A DNA stretch of 7,407 bases, from NCBI GenBank assembly GCA_024636075.1, contig JAGXHS010000131.1:1-7407 (forward strand). The letters are read 5' to 3'. The first letter of the stretch is position 1; each line of letters begins with the position of its first letter. A program made the position numbers and the translations under genes. Under the pieces are notes generated by a model. That model ran no database searches. It was not told where the DNA came from and saw nothing but the letters and a program-made list of their open reading frames with translations. Positions 1-4,844 of this stretch are shown here, in pieces. This DNA comes from Propionibacteriaceae bacterium (GTDB lineage Bacteria > Actinomycetota > Actinomycetes > Propionibacteriales > Propionibacteriaceae).

Positions 1-542
1 CGGTAGCTGAACCCACAATCCGCCGCCGCAAAGGTGCGGAACTTTCCGGTCTTCCGATCCCACGTGCGTACTGATGCAATGATCTCGGCGACCTCCGAGC
101 CGTAGGCGCCGACGTTCTGGATGGGCGTGGAGCCGACCAGCCCAGGAATGCCACTGAGTGTCTCCACACCGATCCACTCCGACGCGACCGCATGGGCCAC
201 CAGCGCATCCCAGCTCTCGCCTGCCTGGACGCGCACAACGGCACCTCCGCAAGTCGATTCGTCGACATCGATCCCACGGGTGGCGATTCGCACGGCTGTT
301 CCCTTGAAACCGGCATCACCGACGAGCAGGTTGGAGCCTCCCGACAACACCAACAGTGGTTCACCGCGCTCGTCGCAGTCGGTCACGGTGTCGATGATCT
401 GCTGTTCGGTGCTGGCGATGACCAAACGATTGACCGGCCCGCCGACCCTGAAGGTGGTGTGATCGCCGAGCAACGTCGAGGTGGAGATCGCATCGACCGG
501 TTCGGCAGTGACGGTGCCCGATGACCGATCGACAATGCACAC
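1..542 (-). CDS. murB: UDP-N-acetylenolpyruvoylglucosamine reductase (MurB), 5' part only
   Basis: MurB is the FAD-dependent, NADPH-using cytoplasmic enzyme that reduces UDP-GlcNAc-enolpyruvate to UDP-MurNAc in peptidoglycan synthesis. The frame is open on the minus strand and runs off the window at base 1, leaving about 181 residues. Counting from GTG at 542, I see HTTFRVGGP (residues 28-36), the FAD-binding SGGSNLLVGD (67-76), LSGIPGLVG (129-137), IQNVGAYG (141-148) and ADCGFSYR (174-181), the start of the conserved Y-R-x-S region. The C-terminal substrate-binding domain is outside the window. The start is uncertain: GTG 542 has GGAG directly against it, an in-frame TTG at 602 would overlap the preceding dehydratase gene by 8 bases, and a strong GGAGG at 546-542 sits 5 bases before an ATT codon at 536. 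It is the third gene of the dehydratase operon. The family call is very secure; the exact start is not. Confidence 0.93.
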   Translation of the reverse strand, partial: MCIVDRSSGTVTAEPVDAISTSTLLGDHTTFRVGGPVNRLVIASTEQQIIDTVTDCDERGEPLLVLSGGSNLLVGDAGFKGTAVRIATRGIDVDESTCGGAVVRVQAGESWDALVAHAVASEWIGVETLSGIPGLVGSTPIQNVGAYGSEVAEIIASVRTWDRKTGKFRTFAAADCGFSY

Positions 543-594
543 CTCCGGTTGCGGCTGACCGGATTGTTCCAGCGGTGTCCGGGCGGACTCTGGT

Positions 595-1014
595 TCAGTC
601 AAGCCGCACCCCGACCTGCACCATCCCGAGCACCTTCTGGTCAGCAGCCCTGGCATCGAGCACCACGGTCGCCAGACCATCCTCGACGCTCTTCACGCTG
701 CCCGAGAACTGCACCTGGACGCCCTCGTCGGTGTCCGGAACGAAGATCGGTTTGGTGAATCGCAGCGAGTAGCTGGCGACACGGTCCGGATTCTCGCACC
801 AGTCGGTGACCACCCGCAGCGCGGTGCCCATCGTCCACATGCCGTGCACCAACACCCCGTCCAGCCCGAGTTCGGTCGCTTTGCGGTCGGAGTAGTGGAT
901 GGGGTTGAAGTCGGTTGACGCTCCCGAGTAGCGCACCACGCTCTCCCGCGTGAGGCTGACAGTCAGCGGATCCAGTTCATCACCGGCGTGCACATCGGTG
1001 CCATCGAATGCCAT
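595..1014 (-). CDS. MaoC-family (R)-specific dehydratase, catalytic HadB-like subunit
   Basis: This 139-residue hot-dog-fold protein resembles HadB, the catalytic subunit of the (3R)-hydroxyacyl-ACP dehydratase that mycobacteria use in FAS-II; related pairs occur in actinomycetes without mycolic acids, where the substrate is less clear. The hydratase-2 signature is visible as YSGASTDFNPIHYSD (29-43), giving the catalytic pair D35 and H40, followed by GVLVHGMWTMG (53-63), the usual substrate-tunnel segment. Length is normal for a single hot-dog subunit. AAGGAG at 1023-1028 lies 8 bases before the ATG. Only two bases separate this ATG from the stop of the HadA-like gene, so the two are almost certainly co-translated and likely form a heterodimer. 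What it dehydrates in this organism cannot be told from sequence. Confidence 0.93.
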   Translation of the reverse strand: MAFDGTDVHAGDELDPLTVSLTRESVVRYSGASTDFNPIHYSDRKATELGLDGVLVHGMWTMGTALRVVTDWCENPDRVASYSLRFTKPIFVPDTDEGVQVQFSGSVKSVEDGLATVVLDARAADQKVLGMVQVGVRLD

Positions 1015-1016
1015 GG

Positions 1017-1457
1017 TCAGGCTCCTTCCGGGCGGCTGTGGACGAAGGTCGAGGATGCATTGCAGACCAGCTCTCCCTCAGGGGTGGCGAGGTCCACGGT
1101 GATCGTGATCCACTCGGACGGCCCGCGGAACTTGATCTCGTCGATCCGCAACTGGGCAGTGATGTCGTCACCTTCGCGCAGTTGGCGTTGCCAGACGAAG
1201 GACTGGTTGGCGTGCACGACCCGGTTCAGGTTCACGTCGAGTTCCTCGTCGTGGAAGCGATCGTCCCACGCCCGGAAGGCCACCACCACCCCAAAAGTAG
1301 GGGGAGCCATCGGATTTTCGCCTCGATAGGCGGGATTGGCGTCGCCTCCCTCGCTGCCGCCGAGGGCGCTGGCGAACTCGGCGATCTTGGCGCGGCTCAC
1401 CCGGTACGGCTCACTGACTGGGTAGGTGCGACCCACATGGTCGCTGCTGATAGGCAT
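1017..1457 (-). CDS. MaoC N-terminal-type dehydratase, non-catalytic HadA-like subunit
   Basis: This 146-residue hot-dog protein belongs to the FAS1-like/MaoC N-terminal dehydratase group, like mycobacterial HadA. It shows the typical opening (GRTYPVSEPYRVSRAKIAEFA, about 9-29), GGDANPAYRG (37-46), the MAPPTFGVVVAF helix (50-61) and HANQSFVWQRQLREGDDI (82-99). The Asp-x-x-x-x-His catalytic pair of its neighbour is absent, as expected for the structural, acyl-chain-holding subunit of a HadA-HadB heterodimer. It is first in a three-gene operon with the catalytic subunit (2-base gap) and murB. There is no Shine-Dalgarno before the ATG; instead TAGATT at 1464-1469 ends six bases upstream, which suggests a leaderless mRNA. 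The array of 19-bp repeats begins just upstream, so the -35 region would lie within the first unit. Confidence 0.92.
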   Translation of the reverse strand: MPISSDHVGRTYPVSEPYRVSRAKIAEFASALGGSEGGDANPAYRGENPMAPPTFGVVVAFRAWDDRFHDEELDVNLNRVVHANQSFVWQRQLREGDDITAQLRIDEIKFRGPSEWITITVDLATPEGELVCNASSTFVHSRPEGA

Positions 1458-1463
1458 GGGTCC

Positions 1464-1469
1464 AATCTA
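1464..1469 (-). promoter_or_regulatory. Probable -10 box of a leaderless promoter for the dehydratase operon
   Basis: On the minus strand TAGATT is followed by six bases (GGACCC) and then the ATG at 1457. A transcript starting seven bases after the box would begin at the A of the start codon. No Shine-Dalgarno is present and no good -35 hexamer is seen. The same spacing occurs before the DUF202 pair and xthA, which raises confidence. Confidence 0.5.
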
Positions 1470-1480
1470 TCCGTCCAGCC

Positions 1481-1594
1481 GTCACGCTGCAGTTCGCCCG
1501 TCACGCCGCAGACCGCCCGTCACGCTGTAGACCGCCCGTCACGCCCCAGCCCGCCCGTCACGCCGCAAGCCGCCCGTCACGCCACAACCAAGTG
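1481..1594. repeat. Tandem array of six 19-bp units
   Basis: The heptamer GTCACGC recurs at 1481, 1500, 1519, 1538, 1557 and 1576, exactly 19 bases apart each time. The rough unit is GTCACGCCGCAGACCGCCC, with most variation in its middle. A decayed seventh unit (GCTCACGC) begins at 1594. The array lies 23 bases upstream of the HadA-like start. No open frame that looks like a real protein crosses it. Its function is unknown. Confidence 0.85.
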
Positions 1595-1752
1595 CTCACG
1601 CTCGTGTTGCAGCGGTAGCGTCACGCACCGACGCCAGCGCGACGCCGCAGACCGCTGTCTTGTGTCACGCCGCAAGCCGCCCGTCACGCCGCAACCAAGT
1701 GCTCACTCTCGCGTTGCAGCGGTAGCGTCACGCACCGACGCCAGCGCGACGC
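1557..1752. repeat. Two copies of an 89-bp block at 107-bp period, containing the 19-bp units
   Basis: Bases 1557-1645 and 1664-1752 match at 86 of 89 positions (differences in GCCACAA/GCCGCAA, CACGCTC/CACTCTC and TCGTGTT/TCGCGTT). Each block holds two 19-bp units followed by a 51-base tail with GCAGCGGTAGCGTCACGCAC. The 18 bases between the blocks (1646-1663) also resemble part of a unit. The near-identity indicates a recent tandem duplication of a larger segment built on the older 19-bp array. Confidence 0.85.
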
Positions 1753-1796
1753 ATCTGTTGGCGCGCCCCGGATTGCGCCGCTGCGCAGCACACTCC

Positions 1797-1823
1797 GAAA
1801 CCAGTAACTCATCGCCTGGTTTC
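1797..1823 (-). terminator. Hairpin downstream of the DUF202 pair, possible terminator
   Basis: GAAACCAG (1797-1804) and CTGGTTTC (1816-1823) form a perfect 8-bp stem around an 11-base loop, 18 bases past the stop of the second DUF202 gene. There is no U-tract on the minus-strand side, so it may act as a weak terminator or an mRNA 3' stabiliser. The remaining bases between 1753 and 1841 show nothing else. Confidence 0.38.
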
Positions 1824-1841
1824 AGTTGTATCGGCTGGGTT

Positions 1842-2195
1842 TCATTGGCGCAGCAGCAGCACGTACAGCACACCGAGGCAAGCGGCACTCAGCACGATCG
1901 TGGCCAGTCCCAGCATCAGCCGCCCATCGGGCAGCGCTCCGCTGCCGCCGAGCAGCACCCGTTGCACCTCGCGGGCACGCCGATACGTTCCCATCAGCAA
2001 CCAGCCAGCGCCCAGCACGCCCCCCAGCGGGACCATGAAGGCCCACGGCCCGAGCACCGCCGGCAACAACCGAGCAGAGATCAGCGAACCGACCATCAAC
2101 GCCAGGACGGTCCGCCGCCAGGCCAGATCGGTGCGTTCAGGTTGCAGCCCTTGATCGAACCGCGGGGACTGCGTCGCCGGTCGGGGCCTCGTCAC
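1842..2195 (-). CDS. DUF202 family small membrane protein
   Basis: This 117-residue protein has the DUF202 hallmark PERTDLAWRRT at 19-29, followed by three predicted membrane segments at about 30-48, 51-69 and 94-115. The family is widespread and has no settled biochemical role, so I assign none. It starts with GTG inside the stop codon of the upstream YidH-like gene (overlap GTGA, 2192-2195), a typical translational coupling; the two proteins probably form a small integral-membrane complex. Two consecutive DUF202-type genes of this sort are common in actinomycetes. A hairpin lies 18 bases past its stop. Confidence 0.88.
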   Translation of the reverse strand: MTRPRPATQSPRFDQGLQPERTDLAWRRTVLALMVGSLISARLLPAVLGPWAFMVPLGGVLGAGWLLMGTYRRAREVQRVLLGGSGALPDGRLMLGLATIVLSAACLGVLYVLLLRQ

Positions 2196-2578
2196 AGCAA
2201 CAGCCCCAGCACGATGATCAGGCCCGCCACGGCGACGCCAACACTCAGCGGAAGGCCCAGCCGGAACCCTGGCATTGCAGTTCCCTCACGCATCGCCCGC
2301 TCCACCGACGCCCAGGTCAACCAACCCAGCACCGGCACCATCACCCCGAGCGCCAACAGGATCAGCGACGCCGCCAACCGCAACCCGGGAAGTAGCGGAA
2401 GATCCAGCGCCTCCAGCGCCACACCGGAGGCGATCAGCGCCAGTGCGGTCCGAATCCAGGCGAGGAAGGTGCGCTCGTTGGCCAGACTGAAGCGGGGATC
2501 AGGATCTTCGCCTGCCCGGTACACCCAGCGTGGAAAGCGATCGTGACTCATCGTTTCGCCGGGTTGCTCGGATTGCAT
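2192..2578 (-). CDS. YidH/DUF202 family small membrane protein
   Basis: A 128-residue protein with the YidH-type signature SLANERTFLAWIRTALAL at 31-48 and three hydrophobic segments at about 44-60, 67-90 and 108-128, after an N-terminal region of about 30 residues rich in polar and charged residues. The biochemical role of the family is not established. The chosen ATG at 2578 has TAGGAT at 2585-2590 six bases upstream, which fits a leaderless promoter, though AGGA within the same box could also serve as a ribosome site with 7-base spacing. A second ATG (residue 10, base 2551) is possible but has no ribosome site. It is the first gene of a two-gene operon, overlapping the next by four bases. 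In mycobacteria rpmG2 is followed directly by hadA, so this pair is an insertion into that order. Confidence 0.87.
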   Translation of the reverse strand: MQSEQPGETMSHDRFPRWVYRAGEDPDPRFSLANERTFLAWIRTALALIASGVALEALDLPLLPGLRLAASLILLALGVMVPVLGWLTWASVERAMREGTAMPGFRLGLPLSVGVAVAGLIIVLGLLL

Positions 2579-2584
2579 GGGTTT

Positions 2585-2590
2585 ATCCTA
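2585..2590 (-). promoter_or_regulatory. Probable -10 box for the YidH/DUF202 operon
   Basis: TAGGAT on the minus strand, then six bases (AAACCC), then ATG at 2578. It has the same geometry as the boxes before the dehydratase operon and xthA. No clear -35 is seen at 17-18 bases. Confidence 0.48.
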
Positions 2591-2626
2591 GACAGCGACC
2601 CCCGTCCGGCCGCCGCCTGCCGATCC

Positions 2627-2728
2627 GGTCGACCCGGAAGGGACATTTTCCCGATATCTCGGTCAAACACACCCCAGGACGATGCCGAGAGGCACGTTTC
2701 GCCGAGAACTCGGTCAAACGCGCCCCAG
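2627..2728 (-). repeat. Two diverged copies of the 51-bp repeat, inverted relative to the 3' array
   Basis: Read on the minus strand, 2728-2678 and 2677-2627 each begin CTGGGG and carry GTTTGACCGAG at the same place, exactly 51 bases apart. The second copy continues with CGGGAAAATG and TTCCGGG, matching the array after xthA (7141-7407) at about 36 of 51 positions by hand alignment. The first copy contains the inverted repeat CCGAGTTCTCGG. The copies lie between the YidH-like promoter and rpmG. Confidence 0.75.
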
Positions 2729-2750
2729 GATCAGCCGACTGGGTCAGAGC

Positions 2751-2775
2751 GTCCGGGCGCAGCGAAACGCCGGAC
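2751..2775 (-). terminator. Hairpin downstream of rpmG, possible terminator
   Basis: GTCCGGGCG (2751-2759) pairs with CGCCGGAC (2768-2775) with one bulged G and an 8-base loop, about 57 bases past the rpmG stop. There is no U-tract after it on the minus strand, which is usual for GC-rich actinomycetes but lowers confidence. Confidence 0.35.
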
Positions 2776-2832
2776 AGCCCAGCGGGCCGCCCGACGTCAG
2801 CGGTATTCAAGTCCGGCGGGAGCCGGGAGTGC

Positions 2833-3003
2833 TCAGCGGGTCTCGCGGTGCGGGGTGTGGCTGTGGCACTTCGGGCAGAACTTCTTGATCTCCAGACGAT
2901 CAGGATCGTTGCGCCGGTTCTTCTTGGTGATGTAGTTGCGCTCTTTGCACTCGGTGCAGGCGAGCGTGATCTTCGGACGAACCTCGGATGCCTTCTTGGC
3001 CAT
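2833..3003 (-). CDS. rpmG: 50S ribosomal protein L33
   Basis: This 56-residue protein of the large ribosomal subunit begins MAKKASEVRPKITLACTEC and ends HTPHRETR. It has two CxxC pairs (C16/C19 and C43/C46), the zinc-binding C+ form of L33, rather than a Cys-lacking zinc-independent paralogue. ITKKNRRNDPDRLEIKKF (25-42) is the typical L33 body. AAGGGGA lies 5 bases before the ATG. It follows tRNA-Thr and tRNA-Met on the same strand, and all three are probably transcribed from the promoter at 3298-3327. Longer reading frames across 2583-3119 on this strand are shadows in other frames. Confidence 0.96.
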   Translation of the reverse strand: MAKKASEVRPKITLACTECKERNYITKKNRRNDPDRLEIKKFCPKCHSHTPHRETR

Positions 3004-3034
3004 GATGTCCCCTTCGTGTGCAAGGCGGGCAGTC

Positions 3035-3054
3035 GACTGGTCGGGTGACCAGTC
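3035..3054 (-). other. Perfect 8-bp hairpin between tRNA-Met and rpmG
   Basis: GACTGGTC (3035-3042) and GACCAGTC (3047-3054) pair perfectly around a 4-base loop. It begins four bases after the encoded CCA end of tRNA-Met and ends about 30 bases before the rpmG start codon. It could be a processing site or a weak attenuator that sets the ratio of tRNA to rpmG mRNA; no U-run follows. Confidence 0.45.
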
Positions 3055-3058
3055 TTCT

Positions 3059-3134
3059 TGGTAGCGGGAGCGGGACTTGAACCCGCGACACAGCGATTAT
3101 GAGCCGCTTGCTCTGCCACCTGAGCTACCCCGCC
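3059..3134 (-). tRNA. tRNA-Met (CAT), elongator
   Basis: The 76-base cloverleaf folds well: acceptor GGCGGGG/TCCCGCT with G-U pairs at both ends, D-stem GCTC/GAGC, anticodon stem AGCGG/TCGCT with loop CTCATAA (anticodon CAT), and T-arm GCGGG TTCAAGT CCCGC. Discriminator A is followed by an encoded CCA (3061-3059), unlike the two other tRNAs here. A paired first base and the lack of the GGG/CCC anticodon stem argue against initiator tRNA. tRNA-Ile2 (CAU modified to lysidine) is the alternative, but its place next to tRNA-Thr and rpmG matches the actinomycete elongator Met gene. Confidence 0.93.
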
Positions 3135-3211
3135 AGTGAGAACACCACCCGGGGCCCGGATGTTCCGGACGGCCCGCGCACCCGCGCGGCACGGGAACGA
3201 TGATCTCTCAG

Positions 3212-3284
3212 AGCCCCCATGCGGAATCGAACCGCAGACCTTCTCCTTACCATGGAGACGCTCTGCCTACTGAGCTATAGGGGC
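3212..3284 (-). tRNA. tRNA-Thr (GGT)
   Basis: The cloverleaf is 73 bases without encoded CCA: acceptor GCCCCTA/TGGGGGC, D-stem GCTC/GAGC, anticodon stem TCTCC/GGAGA with loop ATGGTAA (anticodon GGT), variable loop AGGTC, and T-arm TGCGG TTCGATT CCGCA. The discriminator base is T. It is first in the tRNA-Thr, tRNA-Met, rpmG transcript. The 76 bases between the two tRNAs are GC-rich spacer with no gene. Confidence 0.95.
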
Positions 3285-3297
3285 CAGCCGACGAACC

Positions 3298-3327
3298 AAC
3301 ATACCGTCTCTGGCGGGCCGAGCTCAA
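3298..3327 (-). promoter_or_regulatory. Promoter of the tRNA-Thr / tRNA-Met / rpmG operon
   Basis: On the minus strand TTGAGC (3327-3322) and TATGTT (3303-3298) are separated by 18 bases, a good match to a vegetative sigma-70-type promoter. The expected start is near base 3291, giving a leader of only a few bases before the tRNA-Thr 5' end. Confidence 0.6.
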
Positions 3328-3380
3328 ATCGAACCGGGCAGCCGTAGTCTGGCCCCACGACGACCGAAAGGAATCCCCTG

Positions 3381-4091
3381 ATGGCAACCCCCCACATCGC
3401 TGCTGACCGCGGCGACATCGCGCCCAAAGTCCTGCTGCCCGGCGATCCGAAGCGAGCCGATCGGATCGCCGCGACCTTCCTCGACGACGCTCGTGTTGTG
3501 AGCGATGTGCGCGGTATCCGCGCGTGGACCGGCAGCCACCAGGGGACGCCGATGAGTGTGATGGCATCAGGGATGGGGATTCCGTCCGCCTCCATCTATG
3601 CCACCGAGTTGTTCCGGTTCTTCGGTGTCGAACGGATCTGCCGGGTGGGCACCTGCGGCGGCATCTCGCCGAAGGTGAAGGTGCGCGACGTGGTGATCGG
3701 CGCTGCTGCCCACACGAACTCCAGCATCGCCACTATCTATGTCCCGGACGTCACCTTGTCGTTGACAGCCAGTTTCGACATGTTGCGCGGTGCCGTGGAT
3801 GCGGCCAGACAGGGTGACGCCGCCGTGCACGTGGGGCCGGTGTACAGCTCTGACTTCTTCTACCTCGGCCGGTCCGACGTGATCGAAGGACTGGAGAAGG
3901 TCGGCACCCTAGCGGTCGAGATGGAAGCAGCGGCGCTCTACACCTGTGCCGCGTTGGAGGGCGGGGAGGCACTGACCGTGCTCACCGTCAGTGACCACCT
4001 GAAGGACGGCGCCGGCGACATGAGCGCTGAGGAACGCGAGACATCCTTCGGCAATGCGCTGCGGATCGCGGCCGCAGCCCTGATGGCCTGA
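3381..4091 (+). CDS. deoD: Purine-nucleoside phosphorylase, DeoD (hexameric, type II) family
   Basis: This cytoplasmic enzyme splits purine (deoxy)nucleosides with phosphate into base and (deoxy)ribose-1-phosphate for purine salvage. The 236-residue protein follows E. coli DeoD from end to end, one residue offset: MATPHI with H5, PGDPKR (20-25, phosphate-binding G21 and R25), VRGI with R44, ICRVGTCGG (86-94) with R88, FFY ending at Y161, LAVEMEAAALY (177-187) with M181 and E182, and VSDH (203-206) with the base-protonating D205. R219 in AEERETSF matches the partner Arg after a one-residue insertion. T91 replaces the phosphate-contacting Ser of E. coli, a mild change. AAGGA at 3368-3372 gives 8-base spacing to the ATG. 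TAGTCT at 3345-3350 may be its -10 box. It is transcribed away from the tRNA operon and toward tRNA-Tyr, alone. Confidence 0.96.
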   Translation: MATPHIAADRGDIAPKVLLPGDPKRADRIAATFLDDARVVSDVRGIRAWTGSHQGTPMSVMASGMGIPSASIYATELFRFFGVERICRVGTCGGISPKVKVRDVVIGAAAHTNSSIATIYVPDVTLSLTASFDMLRGAVDAARQGDAAVHVGPVYSSDFFYLGRSDVIEGLEKVGTLAVEMEAAALYTCAALEGGEALTVLTVSDHLKDGAGDMSAEERETSFGNALRIAAAALMA

Positions 4092-4112
4092 CGGGTCGGT
4101 TTCAGGTCAGCG

Positions 4113-4130
4113 GGAGCCCCCGGGGACTCC
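4113..4130 (+). terminator. Hairpin after deoD, possible terminator
   Basis: GGAGCCC (4113-4119) can pair with GGACTCC (4124-4130) around CCGG, with one C-A mismatch. It starts 21 bases past the deoD stop. It is GC-rich and has no U-tract, so termination may depend on it together with the stronger hairpin at 4160-4186. Confidence 0.35.
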
Positions 4131-4159
4131 GGGAGCCGATTCCCGGCAGGAACGCAAGA

Positions 4160-4186
4160 GGCCCCGGATCCATCCGATCCGGGGCC
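4160..4186 (-). terminator. Strong hairpin behind tRNA-Tyr, probable terminator (perhaps bidirectional)
   Basis: GGCCCCGGATC (4160-4170) and GATCCGGGGCC (4176-4186) form a perfect 11-bp stem with a 5-base loop. It begins 3 bases past the tRNA-Tyr discriminator base on the minus strand and is followed there by TCTTGCGTT, a weak U-rich tail. It also lies 68 bases past deoD, so it may stop both convergent transcripts. Confidence 0.65.
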
Positions 4187-4189
4187 CCG

Positions 4190-4271
4190 TGGCAGGTGTA
4201 GGGTTCGAACCTACGTAGGCAACGCCGACGGTTTTACAGACCGCTCCCTTTGGCCACTCGGGCAACCTGCC
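4190..4271 (-). tRNA. tRNA-Tyr (GTA)
   Basis: This 82-base class II tRNA has a perfect acceptor stem GGCAGGT/ACCTGCC, a D-arm with GAGTGGCCAAAGGGA, anticodon stem GCGGT/ACCGT with loop CTGTAAA (anticodon GTA), an extended variable arm with GGC/GCC stem, and T-arm GTAGG TTCGAAC CCTAC. The discriminator is A; CCA is not encoded. Confidence 0.95.
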
Positions 4272-4294
4272 TGATGCGCGAACGCAGCGTCAAA

Positions 4295-4323
4295 ACTATA
4301 CCAAAGCGCGAAGCAGACGTCGA
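4295..4323 (-). promoter_or_regulatory. Promoter of tRNA-Tyr
   Basis: On the minus strand TCGACG (4323-4318) and TATAGT (4300-4295) are 17 bases apart. The -10 differs from TATAAT at one base. The predicted start near 4288 leaves about 16 leader bases before the tRNA. The box overlaps the region that must also hold the divergent yajQ promoter, for which I see no clear match. Confidence 0.6.
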
Positions 4324-4352
4324 AATGACCAAGAACCAACGCAGGAGAAGCA

Positions 4353-4844
4353 ATGGCAGCAGACAGCTCGTTCGATGTCGTCAGCAAGGTCGAACACCAG
4401 GAGGTGGACAACGCCCTGAACCAGGCCTCCAAGGAAGTTCACCAACGGTTCGACTTCAAGAACACCGACACCTCCATCAAGTGGTCAGGTGATCTGATCG
4501 AGCTGGAGTCCAACGGCGAGGAGCGAGTCAAGGCGGCCCTGGACGTCTTCGAGACCAAGTTGGTCAAGCGGGGCGTGAACCTCAAGGCGCTGGACGCCGG
4601 CGATCCCCGCCTGTCCGGGAAGATGTGGAAGATCACCTGCTCGATGAACGAAGGCATCAGCCAGGAGAACGCCAAGAAAGTGTCGAAGCTGGTCCGAGAC
4701 GAGGGCCCCAAGGGGATCAAGTGCCAGATCCAGGGTGATGAACTGCGAATCTCGTCCAAGAAGCGTGACGATCTGCAGACGGTTCAGAAAATGATCCGAG
4801 ACGCCGATTACGACTTCGCGGTGCAATTCACCAACTACCGCTGA
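4353..4844 (+). CDS. yajQ: YajQ family nucleotide-binding protein
   Basis: This 163-residue cytoplasmic protein follows YajQ throughout: SSFDVVSKVEHQEVDNALNQ (5-24), VHQRFDFKNTD (29-39), the central VFETKLVKRGVNLKALD (65-81), ENAKKVSKLVRDEGPKGIKC (104-123), QIQGDELRISSKKRDDLQ (124-141), and the closing DYDFAVQFTNYR (152-163). YajQ proteins have two ferredoxin-like domains; some members bind cyclic di-GMP, and others have been reported to bind nucleotides or RNA, so the ligand here is open. AGGAG at 4343-4347 lies 5 bases before the ATG. Its last ten bases overlap the end of the opposing DUF218 gene. Confidence 0.95.
   Translation: MAADSSFDVVSKVEHQEVDNALNQASKEVHQRFDFKNTDTSIKWSGDLIELESNGEERVKAALDVFETKLVKRGVNLKALDAGDPRLSGKMWKITCSMNEGISQENAKKVSKLVRDEGPKGIKCQIQGDELRISSKKRDDLQTVQKMIRDADYDFAVQFTNYR

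Noticed and set aside
121..524. Plus-strand frames at 121-462 and 192-524
   Set aside because: They are antisense to murB, whose minus-strand frame carries all conserved motifs.
1008..2546. A 512-codon open frame on the plus strand
   Set aside because: It is antisense to the HadA-like and both DUF202 genes and crosses the 19-bp repeats. Its product is low-complexity (Ser, Pro, Arg, Gln rich) with no recognisable domain; high GC keeps such frames open.
2583..3119. A 178-codon minus-strand frame over rpmG and tRNA-Met
   Set aside because: It runs through tRNA-Met, out of frame with the clear L33 gene, and has an Arg/Pro/Ser-rich product without family likeness.
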